In this document: positions 1-14,382 of the stretch, piece by piece
Layout of the letters: each line of letters opens with the position of its first letter
Position numbering within the stretch: position 1 is the stretch's first letter
Assembly (NCBI GenBank): GCA_964020155.1
Contig: OZ026556.1
Location: 888,501-952,500, forward strand
Direction: 5' to 3'
Length of the DNA stretch: 64,000 bases
From: Chondrilla cf. caribensis
Taxonomy: Eukaryota; Porifera; Demospongiae; Chondrillida; Chondrillidae
Position numbers and translations under genes: made by a program
Notes under the pieces: generated by a model
What the model saw: the letters and a program-made list of their open reading frames with translations, nothing else
Told to the model about the DNA's origin: nothing
Databases searched by the model: none

Positions 1-921
1 CAGATCCCCACCGGGGAGGAGTTCCATCAACATCATTTTCTGCATTAAACGTACAAGACATTGTTGGTACATACACTGCTTCAGTTTTGTGCAAAATGCT
101 GTGAGATCACATGAACATCTTCAATATTAGTAACTGTTGTGGTATTATATAAGTACGCAAATATTGCTGTATACGTACAATATTAAAAACCATGATAGTA
201 GTGGCCCAATACCATTCATACATGCATGATTGTAAGTGAGCATGAACATATGCATGTATGTTCCTCGTGAGGTGCCTCAAGCACACACCCCATTCATGAG
301 TTACAAGTATCAATAGTTACAAGAGGCCACACGGACCAAGTTAACAGCTACCACAACCCCCTCTACATTTACGTATAGTGCTACATATCTTACAATGCAC
401 TGCATTTAGGACCCATTTTGTCACAAAACTGTTCGTTGCTTTGAGTGGAGAGATTGTGGTATGTACGTATGCTTGTGATAGTGTGAAAGTTAGTAGATTG
501 TACGCATGTACTGAATCATATGTATTGAAGTATTGAAGAGTGTTGGATTGTAAATGCACAAGATGTGTTTACATACTCCCACAGACACCACCATTACATC
601 ACTGCATGGTGCAATAAATTTTCAAAATGGATTTAACATGAACAGCATTCACTTTGTGACTCCAGTCGAAACATCAACTAGCACAATACGTGTGCGAAGT
701 GAACATCGCATCACACATTGCTTAATTGGGCAAAAACCCAATAATTGTTGCAGTGAACACTGCCTAATGGAGAGTGACCAGCACATGCTCTGCTACCATG
801 AAGACAGACATACCACTTCCTCCAAGGCTGTCCACTGAAGGTATACATCAAACACAGATCATGTTCACTAGCCTTTACAAGGCACACAGATGCATGCATT
901 GGTGAGTGTGTGTGTTTAAGC

Positions 922-963
<42 letters not shown>

Positions 964-1605
964 CAGTTGTGCCTATGTTTGAGATGCGAGTCTATCAGCA
1001 TACACACACATATTTGGTGTTATATACAGTGCTTCATGACATGTGGTTGTGCTCTACCAATACCTGTACATAATCCTTATACACAGCTACACTCTCACAT
1101 GTATGTACATACCTAAGTACATACAACTGGACTCAACTATGTATGTACATACCTAAGTACATACAACTGGACTCAACTGTGTATGTACATACCTAAGTAC
1201 GTACAACTGGGTACAAACTCACTGGTTCTTCAATGGTGACCACTCCAATCAACCTCACAACATGTCTGTGTTTGAACTGGCCCAGATTAGCTGCTTCTTG
1301 GAGGAGCTTGGTCCTCTCTTCGGCAGGAGCTCCCTTCTTCACCAACTTCACAGCCACATCAAGACTTCTCTCTTTAGACACCTTCAACTCTGCTTTGTAC
1401 ACTTCTCCAAACTGGCCCTCTCCTAACTTCTTTGAGAGTGTGACACTAGCACGAGGTATCTCCTGGTAGCCCCACTGGGCCATTTGAGCGTATATCTCCT
1501 CTTCTTGTGTGCCAGGTTCCCAGTAAATCTCAGGCTCAGTTGCTGATGTCTCATATAATGACTCTACAGTACTGTTGACTGTATTTACTGGTAGTGTGTA
1601 TGACT

Positions 1606-1661
<56 letters not shown>

Positions 1662-2209
1662 GAGAGAGAGAGAGGGGGGGGGAGAGAGCACTTAGTACAT
1701 GCATGTGACCCTACAAACCACTTGATAGGTACGTACGTAGTCAAGTATAGATTCTTCACACATAGGGTTCTGACACACAAGCAACAAAACACAGGATGTC
1801 CTCACATGCAGCATGCCAGCATCTCACAATTAGTACATGAAAATATGCACAAGATAACCTTTCCAATTAGTCAAGTGATCACATTCTTATGGGGGAGAGC
1901 TGGGAGGTGTGTACTGTGTGCTCTCACATGTGTATATGTACTTATGTACACATTAACCACTATGAATGTCTGAGTGTGTGTCAGATAAGTGGGAAACATA
2001 TGTACGTATGAATGCACATTCAAATACTAAGCAATAGTAGACTTTCTGAAGACTATGTGACATTGATAGTGAAGTTGAGACTGATATATGTACTGTGTAC
2101 AGTGGAGGGTTTGACCAGAGAGGTAGCTATGGGCTACAGAAGGTTCAGGTTCTTGTGGATAATACTCACATCAATGTAAACGCACACACCCATACCACAC
2201 AACACACAA

Positions 2210-2285
<76 letters not shown>

Positions 2286-2968
2286 ACACACCTGTGCAAC
2301 CTCACTAATGTATCCAGGATTGCTGAAAGATGTATGTGCTGTGATCTCTAAGGAGTTCATCTTCCTTCTCTGGTTCTGAAAAGATACACAATCAAAAGTT
2401 TAATATTGAACTAATAATGTGACGTGATATACCGAGAAAATAATAGCTGAGGGAATTGATAGCCAGCTACATGGATTGTTTTGAGAAGGATAATCTACTT
2501 GCAAAGTGTGGGAATGTTACTACCAGTACCAACAGTCCTGTGTTCTGCTTGTGAGATTACTAAGACTCTCATAATCACATACGTATGTACGTATCCGGCC
2601 GTGTCATCAAATACAATTAATTTACAAATTGGTCGCAAGCAGACACCAGCAAGGATTGTCAACAGCAGAGTGCAATGTAGTACACATCACATTCCACCCA
2701 CCATTGTGGGGACATGGCCGTAAACAGGACCAGAGAGGGTATTGTCCCGCACCTGCAGTTTGATAAATTGAGATTTGCAATGAATAACCACAAAGCTACA
2801 TACCATGCAGCTATGTACATTCACACCTGGTGGATGCGAAAACAAACACCTTGACAGAAAACATAACTCTGACAGGATAAAGATTTACACATACTCACAG
2901 TCTAAATACGTACAACAACACCCTACTATATGGATAGGAATGAGCACATGCATGTGCATGTGTGTGTG

Positions 2969-3023
<55 letters not shown>

Positions 3024-6000
3024 GTGTGTGCGTGTGTGTGTGTGTGTGTGTGTGCATGTGCATGTGTGAGTGTGTGTGTGTGTTTGTACATACATACATA
3101 CATATGTGTGTACGTATGCAGACCAGTGCCCTCACAGACGGTGGTTGGTGGACGTCTTCTGGTGAAATCTCATCTGCTTCTTGGTACTCATGATCGCTGG
3201 TGTCTGCCTGGGGGACAGTTTGAGAATCAGCGATGGTGACATCCGAGTACAATCGGTCACTTCTATCACAGACATCATTGGACAGTGATTCAGGGCCTTG
3301 AATGGCATCATATCCCTTGCTATCACAGGAAGTCTTTAGAGTGCTCTGTGGTGTCTCGTACTGCAAAGCTGATTTGTTAGTGATGACATCATCGTAGTCC
3401 ATTGGTCCATTAATTTCATTCATTTCATAGTCCCCATTACTGGGTACCATGGGTCGTCCACTCCCTACACCCAAAACACAAAGAAATTGTAAACAGCAAC
3501 ATACGTATGTACATGTGAACATACATAGTTACGTATATACGTAGGTACACATACGTACATAAGTATGTAAACTTAATGCATGTGGATATATACAGTAAGT
3601 ACAGTAGTAAGTGTATTTATCTTTCAATGAAACCGTACATTGAAAAGTGCCAGAGTGCAGTAGATTCTCCACTGTGTGCTGACCACAAAGTACATTAACA
3701 ACTTTCAATGAATGTGCAGCTGTGTGTTTTGGTTTGAGCTTTTTTGCATTTCTTTTCAAATTGTTAGACAAGTTACCCACATTCATCAAATGAACTTACA
3801 TATCGTTCAGCACACACATCCCATACAGTTGAGCCTGTCTAATGCGGTCACATATTGTGGTACACCATTTCCTAGGCTGGATTAGACAGGTGACTGTGCT
3901 ATCAAGATTGAAATGTACGTAGGAAGCACGGGAGATGTGAACATATTTCAGAATTCAATTCAGGCAATTGACCATTTTAGGCAGACAACCATCCTAGGGA
4001 GGTGGCTGCTCTCACAGGTTTCATTGTACGTACGTAAGTACGTAAGGTCATACAATTGCTTAATAAGTACATGGGTTAGTACATACTTCATTCTGTTTAT
4101 ACATATACTTCACTCAGTCCCTAGCTCATGTACACTATGTCAACCAGTATTGATAGCAAGTACCTCTGGTAAGAAGTACAGATTTGGTGTGCCCACCAAG
4201 GTACTCACTGAGTAAGTTGGTTTGAGTACAATACATGTGTTTATGCATGTACATTGCTGGCACATATCAGTATACAGACACAGTCACTCACCAAAGGTGC
4301 AGTATGCGTCTGGGGGCATATCGTACAAGGCTGGTTTGCTAACTGTGTACTTCTTCTTCCCGACAACACAAACCGCTCCCATAACAATTAGAACGATAAC
4401 ACTCATGACTGCTAACACGACTATAGCACCCACAGCACCTCCAATAGCAGCAACTGGTGGACCAGATCCAACCCCTTCAGTGACAGGTGGAGGGGCAATA
4501 GTGCTACTGGAAGGCTGAGAGAATGGGGTAGCTTTGTGTGATGTTTCTGCAGTAGTGGCTCTAGCTGGAGAGTGAGAAGATGGGATACTGTCCATGACAG
4601 ATGAAGTCCCAGTACTCAGATCACCACTGTTAGCAGGATCTGTATTCAGGAAGGTACTTTCAATAAGATCCATTGAGAATATACATGTATGCATATGATA
4701 TAAATACGTACGTACATACACATGAATGTACATAGTAGGAAGGGGGTCATTTTCCTACATGGTAACATCATTCAAACAGTTTGGACATCTTTCCCCACTG
4801 GTCAACCCTGCATACACTGTTTTGTACATACTAATGTATGTAGATCAGATGACGTTCACATGCATGTACGTACGTACATACAGTGACAAAGAAATGTGCA
4901 GTTTACAGAAATCTTCACAATAATATGCAGTGCACAAGTGCTTGAAATAATGAGCAAAATGAACCATGAATATCTTGTAATATCGTGTAATTATATACGT
5001 ATGAATGTACACACATGTGGTGAGTTTTTATAAATTTCTCACCACTTTATCCACCAAAATTTCCCAGTACCAATGTACGTAAGTAATATACACACAAACA
5101 GTAATGATTATCCAGTTAATCCCCCAAGCTAATTAATCCCCTTATTTTTCTAAACTGTATTGCAGTGGTTTAAGCAGAATTTATTGTACACATGCTAAAA
5201 GTGTCGAATAGCAACCATTGGACTGTACTACAAGGTATCCCCATATGCACCACATCTGTAGTTACGTATATGGTTATAGATATACACACAGTGCAATATG
5301 GTTATTAAGCACCCTGGTTAGTACTGATTCTGTTAACACAGAAATGTAGAAGAATGCTCACCCTATCTTCCATACACACCATACATTACGCACATGTACT
5401 ACACTACACACTCACTTGACAAACTCTCACCTGTGCTACTAGTGGAGATGGCTGTACTGGATGAGGTGGGACTGGTAGGGTTCAGTGATGAAGATGGCTC
5501 TACTGGTTCTGATGATGTTGGTAGGACCATTGTACTCCTTGGACACTCTGTACAGCTCACTACACACAGTAGATAACCACACACACAGTGATGAGAATAC
5601 AGTACTGAATGTACTAACATGAGATAAGACAACTCACCAGAAACAGACATCAGTGGAACACCTGTTACAGTTGCTGTTAAGGTGACTACACTAGCTGTTG
5701 GAGAGTTAGTTGATGTTAGTACAGAGTGAGTGCCGAAGGAGTTTGTATGCCGAACTTGAAGAAAGGCCACATTGTTAGGATAGTAGAATCCCAGTACATC
5801 TCCAGGAGAGAATGTGAATCCAATCGCTGTGAACGCGTGTGTACTCGTGATAGCAGGGAAAATATTAATACCAGTTTGAGTACTGCTCATTTTAATGAAC
5901 ACAGTAGATCGTGTAGGGTCAGGACGGAAGAGCTGGAGTTCTATGATTCTTTCTCTGTTACCCATTTCAGTAGAGCTAGTTACCACTATAGTCCAATCTG

Positions 6001-6328
6001 TTATTACTCCACATCCAGTGAAGTTCATTGTTGGAATGATGTACTGTCTGTTGGCAAGGAAACCACCGCCATCAGTACTTCCCGCTGGTGGGAAGGAGGG
6101 AACCTCACAGGTACCTAAAAAAATAAGTGAATAAGAGAAATCAGTACCGTACCAATAACACGAAGTGATCATCATTGGACGCCGGATAACGGGGTTTTGC
6201 TATCATGTACAGATTATCATTTATAGTCTATTACACATTCCCTTCTCCTTGGACTCACCCTGTGCCCGTGTCTCTGTACTAACTGATAAAAAGATAAGGA
6301 ATGAAACGAACACGATTCTCGACTCCAT
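1..6328 (-). CDS. Receptor tyrosine kinase, copy 1 (3' end outside the window)
   Basis: This is a single-pass receptor tyrosine kinase. Exons read leftward: 6259-6328 (ATG at 6328, signal peptide MESRIVFVSFLIFLSVS), 5638-6114 (ectodomain with paired Cys, starting GTCEVP), 5431-5559 (Ser/Thr/Pro stalk), 4292-4639 (stalk and transmembrane helix, then KKKYTVSKPALYDMP), 3136-3464 (Tyr-rich juxtamembrane), 2702-2752 (YGHVP), 2292-2375 (NPGYISEV), 1223-1603 (kinase N-lobe with LGEGQFGEVYKAELK and VAVKLVKK) and 1-39 (hinge, MMLMELLPGGDL), which runs off the left edge. Junctions keep phase and no stop is seen. The catalytic loop and C-lobe lie outside, so activity cannot be judged. It is a tandem paralogue of the gene at 9570-17653. 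I recognise the kinase fold but not a named receptor class. Confidence 0.85.
2213..2284. repeat. (CA)n microsatellite next to the RTK copy 1 splice donor
   Basis: An almost pure dinucleotide array in the intron just downstream of the 2292-2375 exon. In the sense of the gene it is (TG)n. The equivalent array in copy 2 is at 13540-13628. Confidence 0.95.
2958..3083. repeat. (TG)n microsatellite in RTK copy 1 intron
   Basis: A TG array with TT, CG and CA interruptions, just downstream (in gene sense) of the 3136-3464 exon. The copy 2 equivalent is 14308-14390. Confidence 0.95.
3826..4027. mobile_element. Foldback (MITE-like) element, family C, degenerate copy
   Basis: About 200 bp with imperfect terminal inverted repeats: the left end begins CAGTTGAGCCTGTCT and the right end, reverse-complemented, begins CAATGAAACCTGTGA. 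It lies in an RTK intron and is also present at 15052-15245, so the insertion is older than the segmental duplication. A better preserved relative is at 35584-35763. Confidence 0.55.
4070..4225. repeat. Dispersed repeat, family D half-element
   Basis: This stretch recurs at about 15290-15440 and 32095-32225, and as both arms of a foldback at 49155-49535. The shared core contains AGATTTGGTGTGCCC. It is probably one arm of a non-autonomous element. Confidence 0.5.
5030..5192. mobile_element. MITE-like element, family B, in RTK copy 1 intron
   Basis: It shares an ordered series of short blocks (TTATCCACCAAA, TTTCCCAGTACCAAT, ATCCAGTTAATC) with 16318-16482, 57498-57692 and 62560-62735. The terminal repeats are eroded here. 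Presence in both RTK copies dates the insertion before the duplication. Confidence 0.5.
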
Positions 6329-6525
6329 CGATCGACTCTAAACAAATACAGTACAAACGACTACCAGTACCTACCGATCATGTTCACCCGACTATATACC
6401 AACGTACGTATAGTCACGTCACGTGCTACCTCTCCCAATCAAAGTGTAAGTTCTACAACTCGTACACATTTGATTATAATCATCAATTATTCCTGACAAC
6501 AAGCAACAACACATATAAATGGAGT

Positions 6526-7633
<1,108 letters not shown>

Positions 7634-7896
7634 CCTAAATACCAAGTAAAACAACAGAGTGCGGTTAGATTTCCACATTATGAGAACTCAGTCACATAAA
7701 AATAAACTGAAAGATATTCTTAAAGGTCTGATTACTTGGATTTTACTGTTTGTTGGAGAAATTCAGGACGATTACGTTACACATGGGTCTTACCTTTCTT
7801 CCTCGTGAGTCAAATGCAGCAAGGGCGCTTTTGGAGAATGACAGAGAGTACCTTTCGGTGCATGCATCCATAGACTCTATACCCTCAGCATCCAAG

Positions 7897-8474
7897 ATGT
7901 CTTTTTGCGTGTGGTCTTGAGGAGAGATCTACAAGCTTAGGATCATTTCGAAGAAGGTTGGTTCGATTTTCATTTCAATTTCAATCATCTTCCCGAGAAA
8001 TTTATGAAATTCAATCTTTAATTTGACGATGTGAGACTATTGTTGAGCTTCAATTCAACTATGATGCAACTATCTGAATAAACTCTCATATTGAAGTACT
8101 TTCCGCCAACTCTAACCCCACTAGTACATTGAATGCCGGCTACAGAACTACTTTCTTCCAATTCCGTAGGTATTTACGTCTGTTCCCAATGTGGTCATGA
8201 GCTGTTTCACAGTACAAAGAAATTCGAACACTCTTCTCCATGGCCAGCCTTCACACACACAGTCAGTGAGAACAGTGTGAGGAGAGAAGAAGAATCTCCT
8301 TCTGCCTTGCGAGTGTTTTGTGCCAAGTGCAACAACGGATTAGGTCACGAATTCCTCAATGATGGTCCCAAGCAGGGTGAATCGCGCTACTGAATATTCT
8401 CCTCCTCCATCTCCTTCGTTGAGAAGGGGAAGGAGGGGAAGAAGGCAGCCGAGGGAGGTGTAAAGGGCAAGTGA
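7897..8474 (+). pseudogene. MSRB1: MSRB1 (selenoprotein R) pseudogene, copy 1
   Basis: This is a duplicate of the MSRB1 gene at 20413-20970. Exon 1 begins MSFCVWS at 7897 but meets TGA at 7918, where the intact copy has CGA (Arg). A five-base insertion a few codons later shifts the frame. The second exon is still open ([27 protein letters not shown]) and still has the Sec-position TGA at 8391-8393, followed by [15 protein letters not shown] to a stop at 8472. The UGA at 7918 is not a second selenocysteine, because the frame breaks right after it. The SECIS downstream looks functional, so the decay is confined to exon 1 and the promoter. Confidence 0.8.
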
Positions 8475-8520
8475 CACACTCAGTCCGGCACGTCCACCGG
8501 TGTGGAGTCTGGTCTGTTTT

Positions 8521-8570
8521 ATGAAGTCTCAGTACTAAACTCAGTTCCTGAGTGTGCTGAGGTGGATGAC
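8521..8570 (+). promoter_or_regulatory. SECIS-like element of the MSRB1 pseudogene
   Basis: It has ATGA at 8521, a helix CTCAGTAC/GTGCTGAG (one G-U pair), an apical AAA, a small CTCA/TGAG top helix and the 3' TGA of the quartet in GGATGAC. This is the layout of a form 2 SECIS, retained although the reading frame upstream is broken. Confidence 0.7.
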
Positions 8571-8989
8571 CGCTAACTCATCAGATAACAACCTGTGTGG
8601 ACTGCCATGAAATATTATTTAAATTGATATTATCTTTCTGTTGTATATATGTAGTTTCAAACTATATGACAAGAAGATACTATTTTTAATTTTTTTTTCA
8701 CTGTGAGTGCATGTAAGATCAGATGAGACTTCATTATCATATGTATATTGGTGTTGATGTGTTAATAATGTATATAGGTATATACATGTGCATCTATTGA
8801 TATTATCACATACATATTATGTGACCTTATATACACACATTATGTGTGAATCACACAATGAAGAAAGGCTGCTGTACATTCGTCATGCATCATATGATGA
8901 TGATATACAACTGTACAGTAATGTGTATAACAATGCAAAATCACACAATTTGGAAAATATACATACACAGTAGTAGGGGTCTGTGTGTT

Positions 8990-9369
8990 ATGTTCGTTAT
9001 CAACAATCCAACTCAATGTGTTCTGGACAGTTGTTTGCAGTTTGTAAAACTCCTCAATTTGATCGAGGTTGATTCTCATGCAATCGAACGCTAGTGATAT
9101 CTTTGAGCTGGTGTCAAACATCTCATCAGGGACCTGGGGACAATATGATCGCTGACTGAAGTGGGTTAAGATAGTATACTGAGCCTGCATATCTTTGGGT
9201 ACTGTCAGTGCATCAGACACAGTACAGTGTTTCCTTTCTAATGCTTCCTTCTTCAATTCATCATCAAACATTGCCTCGTGAAACAACAATTTTGCCCCTC
9301 TTCCCACTTCAATTAAGTCCTGGCAGGGACTGGTGTCCCCAGAGAAAACAATTTTGTCCCCCGAATCCC
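8990..9369 (-). pseudogene. ELAC2: ELAC2 C-terminal fragment at the duplication edge
   Basis: Only the last ~125 codons of tRNase Z are present (KIVFSGDTSPCQDLIEV, HFSQRSYCPQVPDEMFD). There is no promoter, N-terminal half or HxHxDH metal site. Four bases missing near the end remove the stop used by the complete gene at 21488. The metal-site neighbourhood reads HEAMFDD instead of HEATFDD. It is a by-product of the segmental duplication cutting through ELAC2, and its upstream edge is the breakpoint. Confidence 0.9.
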
Positions 9370-9569
9370 CACTTACGTACATATATGCGTATACAATGTT
9401 CCATGCAATACTGTGCTGTCACACACATCTTGCTTCTTTTCCAATAGTTCAGTTGCCCAGGATGTAAAACAACACAAACAAACATGCAAAATATACACAA
9501 ACAGGGGAAAACCGATATGCAGTTTGAGTGTTTGAAGTTATACGGCAAAAAATAAAGGTGACACACTTT

Positions 9570-9852
9570 TCACTGGGTGATGTATTTACATTGAAGATCT
9601 TTATACAGTCCTCTTCCTTCAGATAGAGGGTCTCCCAGCACTTTTGAGTGGGAACTGATAATATCCTCCTCTTTCCATGACAGCAACAGACGCTCTGACT
9701 TACAGAATTCTCCAAGAATGTCACCAGCACTGGGTCTATCCTTGGGAGTGTAGTTCCTGTACATGGATATAGGACAGGTGGTCACATGTACATGACATGT
9801 GTAGTACATGTGTGCCCATGCACATTGAACACATGTACGTACACACGCACGC

Positions 9853-9912
<60 letters not shown>

Positions 9913-12900
9913 ACTGCTTACCAACAATTCACCATTACTTCATACACTGCTCTAGGACAACCAGGAGGAGGAGGGAGACAGTACTTGTGTTGTAAGAGCT
10001 GTATCATCTGTATCCATATACATACATACAACATGAAATACCATCTGATATGTTACGATGTACGTACGTATGTACATACTTGTATTTGTACATACGTATA
10101 TCTCACAGATAATGCTATACACATGTAAACATGGATGTAAAGACACCAAAAACCACAACACGCACCTCTTGTGTGTCCACCTCTTCAAATGGTTTGTGTC
10201 CCAGTGACCAGATCTCATACATCAACATACCATAGCTCCACACATCGGAGTTGGTAGAGTACTTCTTATAAAAGATAGTTTCAGGAGCTGTCCACTTGAG
10301 GGGTATTTTGCTGCCTTTCTTCAAAGCGTAGTAGTTGTCATCTTCCAGGTCACGTGTCATTCCAAAATCAGAAATCTGAAATCGAAAAGGTGATAATTTC
10401 ATTTGTATAATTCAAATAAGTTTCATAAGCTTAACCTCATCCTAATTGAAATGGAAAGTAACAACAAATTCAGAACAAAGTTCCATTCTCCCACACTTGA
10501 TGACAGTTATGTTCTCAACACTGACAACAAGTCACATACTGTATATGCACACATGTACCACACTACAAATCGTTATCTTCAACATTATTCCCAAGTGTCG
10601 ATGTCATTATACTTCCAAATCTCCGCACAAATTAGGGGTGATTACGTCCATGTACCTACCTACACCTATCCTGCTTACACTACACCCATTGAACACACCC
10701 ACACCACACCCAACCACCCTCACCTTACAGTTGAGGTCCTCATCCAACAAGATGTTCCTTGCTGCAATATCTCTGTGTACAAAGGACTTCCGGGATAGAC
10801 AAGCTAGACCGTCCACCACTTGTTTACAAAACTGGAGTAGTAAACTGGGGAGGTCAGGACTGGAGAGTTGAGATGGACTGGAGGAGGAGGAGGAGGGCAC
10901 AGTGTGTGGAGGAGGAGGAGGACACAGTGTGTGGAGGAGGAGGAGGAGGACACAGTGTGAGAAGGAGGAGGTGGAGGAGGAGGACACAGTGTGTGGAGGA
11001 GGAGGAGGACACCGTGTGTGGAGGAGGAGGAGGACACAGTGTGTGGAGGAGGAGGAGGAGGACACAGTGTGTGGAGGAGGAGGAGGACACAGTGTGTGGA
11101 GGAGGAGGACACAGTGTGTGGAGGAGGAGGACACAGTGTGTGGAGGAGGAGGAGGAGGACACAATGTGTGGAGGAGGAGGAGGAGAAACTCACTCACTAA
11201 CTAACTCACTTGTTGTTGATGGAATCGACATAATCCTTCAGATCCCCACCGGGGAGGAGTTCCATCAACATCATTTTCTGCATGAAACGTACAAGACATT
11301 GTTGGTACATACACTGCTTCAGTTTGTGCAAAATGCTGTGAGATTATATGAACATCTTCAATATTAAAAAACTGTTGGGGTAATAAATAAGTACACAAAT
11401 ATTGCTGTATACGTATGTACCTACGTACAATACTAAAAACTATGATAGTAGTGGCCCACTACCATTCATACACACAATACTGTAAGTGAGCATGAACACA
11501 TGTCCGTATGTCCCTCGTGAGGTGCCCAACACCTCAAGCACACACCTCATTCACGAGTATGTATCAATAGTTACAAGAGGCCACACGGACCAAGTGAACA
11601 GCTACCACAACCCCCTCTAGATTTACGTATAGTGCTACGTATCTTACAATGCACTGCACTTAGAATCCATTTTGTCACAAAACTGTTCATTGCTTTGAGT
11701 GGAGAGATTCGTGTGGTATGTACGTATGCTTGTGATAGTGTGAAAATTAGTAGATTGTACGCGTGTACTGAATCATATGTATTGAAGTATCGAAGAGTGT
11801 TGGATTGTAAACGCACAAGATGTGTTTGCATACTCCCACAGACACCACCATTACACCACTACACGGTACAATAACATCATTTTAAAATGGATTTAACATA
11901 ACAGAAAATAACGCAATTTGTTTCAAATTCAGTACCGTGTGGAGTATCCATCATAGGTATGTGCAGCTGTACTTTCAGTGTCCTCATGCAATCAGTGGAG
12001 AATGTGTTATGACTGTGCCTACAATGGTCACATACGTAGGTACGTAGTCACGTTTCAGTGAACAGCATAGCATTCACTTTGTGACTCCAGTCGAAACATC
12101 AACTAGCACAATACGTGTGCTAAGTGAACATTGCATCACAAATTGCTTAATTGGCCAAAAACCCAATAATTGTTGCAGTGAACACAGCCTAATGAAGAGT
12201 GACCAGCACATGCTCTGCTACCATGAAAACAGACATACCACTTCCTCCGAGGCTGTCCACTGAAGGTATACATCAAACACAGATCATGTTCACTAACCTT
12301 TACAAGGCACACAGAAGCATGTGTTGGTGAGTGTGTGCGTTCAAGCAAGTACACACACTCACTACAGTCATGCCCATGTTTGAGATGTGAGTCTATCAGC
12401 ACACGCACACATATATTTGGTGTTATATACAGCGCTTCATGGCATATGGTTGTGCCCTACCGATACCTGTACATAATCCTTTTTATACAGGTACACACTC
12501 ACATGTATGTACATACCTATGTACGTACAACTGGGTACAAACTCACTGGGTCTTCAATGGTGACCACTCCAATCAACCTCACAACATGTCTGTGTTTGAA
12601 CTGGCCCAGATTAGCTGCTTCTTGGAGGAGCTTGGTCCTCTCTTCAGCAGGAGCTCCCTTCTTCACCAACTTCACAGCCACATCAAGACTTCTCTCTTTA
12701 GACACCTTCAACTCTGCTTTGTACACTTCTCCAAACTGGCCCTCTCCTAACTTCTTTGAGAGTGTGACACTAGCACGAGGTATCTCCTGGTAGCCCCACT
12801 GGGCCATTTGAGCGTATATCTCCTCTTCTTGTGTGCCAGGTTCCCAGTAAATCTCAGGTTCAGTTGCTGATGTCTCATATAATGATTCTACAGTACTGTT

Positions 12901-12947
12901 GACTGTATTCACCGGTAGCGTGTATGACTGTGTGAGTGTTTGCAAAA

Positions 12948-13015
<68 letters not shown>

Positions 13016-13561
13016 GCGTGTGAGGGGGGAGGGAGAGAGCACTTAGTACATGCATGTGACCATACAAACGACTGATATGCATGTAGTGAAGTATAAATTC
13101 TTCACACATACAGTTCTGACACACAAGCAACAAAACACAGGATGTCCTCACATGGAACATGCCAACATCTCACAATTAGTACATGAAAATATGCACAAGA
13201 TAACCTTTCCAATTAGTCAAGTGATCACATTCTTATGGGGGAGAGCTGGGAGGTGTGTACTGTGTGCATGCTTTCACATATGTATGTATGTACTTATGTA
13301 CATATTGACCACTATGAATGTCAGAGTGTGTGCCATATGTACGTATGAATGCACATTCAAATACTAAGCAATAGTAGACTTTCTGAAGCTATGTGACATT
13401 GATAGTGAAGTTGAGACTGATATATGTACTGTGTACAGTGGAGGGTTTGACAAGAGAGGAAGCTATGGGTTACAGAAGGTTCAGGTTCTTGTGGAAAACT
13501 TTCATAATACTCAAATCAATATAAACACACACACCACACAACACACACACACACACACACA

Positions 13562-13628
<67 letters not shown>

Positions 13629-14310
13629 CTACGCACACACACCACACACCTGTGCAACCTCACTAATGTATCCAGGATTGCTGAAAGATGTATGTGCTGT
13701 AATCTCTAAAGTGTTCATCTTCTTTCTCTGGTTCTGAAAAGATATACAATCAAAGGTTCAATATTGAAATAATTATGTGACGTGATATACTGAGGAAATA
13801 ATAGCTGAGAGAATTGATAACAAGCCACATGGAATTTGTTGAGGAGGATAATCTACTTGCAAAGTGTGGGAATGTTACTACTAGCACCAACAGTCCAGTG
13901 TTCTGCTTGTGAAATTACTAAGACTCTCATAATCACATACGTATCCGGCCGTGTCATCAAATACAATTAATTTACAAATTGATTGCAAGCAGACACCAGC
14001 AGGGAGTGTCAACAGTGGAGTGCAATGTAGTACACAACACATTCCACCCACCATTGTGGGGACATGGCCGTAAACAGGACCAGAGAGGGTATTGTCCCGC
14101 ACCTGCAGTTTGATAAATTTAGATTTGCAATGAATAACCACAAACCTACATACCATGCAGCTATGTACTTTCACACCTGGTGGATGCGATAACAAGCACC
14201 TTGACAGAAAACATAACTCTGACAAGACAAACATTCACACATACGTACTCACAGTGTAAATATGCACAACAACACCCTGCTATATGGATAGGGATGAGTA
14301 CATGCATGTG

Positions 14311-14382
<72 letters not shown>

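Noticed and set aside
2095..2165. Extra RTK exon between 1603 and 2292
   Set aside because: A short open stretch is conserved between copies but with indels and no matching splice phases; the phase-0 join of the flanking exons works without it.
7918..7920. Second selenocysteine codon in MSRB1 copy 1
   Set aside because: The intact copy has CGA (Arg) here and a frameshift follows, so it is a nonsense mutation.
10607..11367. Ser/Pro- or Arg/Glu-rich proteins from the GAG repeat
   Set aside because: Low-complexity translation of an RTK intron minisatellite; real kinase exons flank it on the minus strand.
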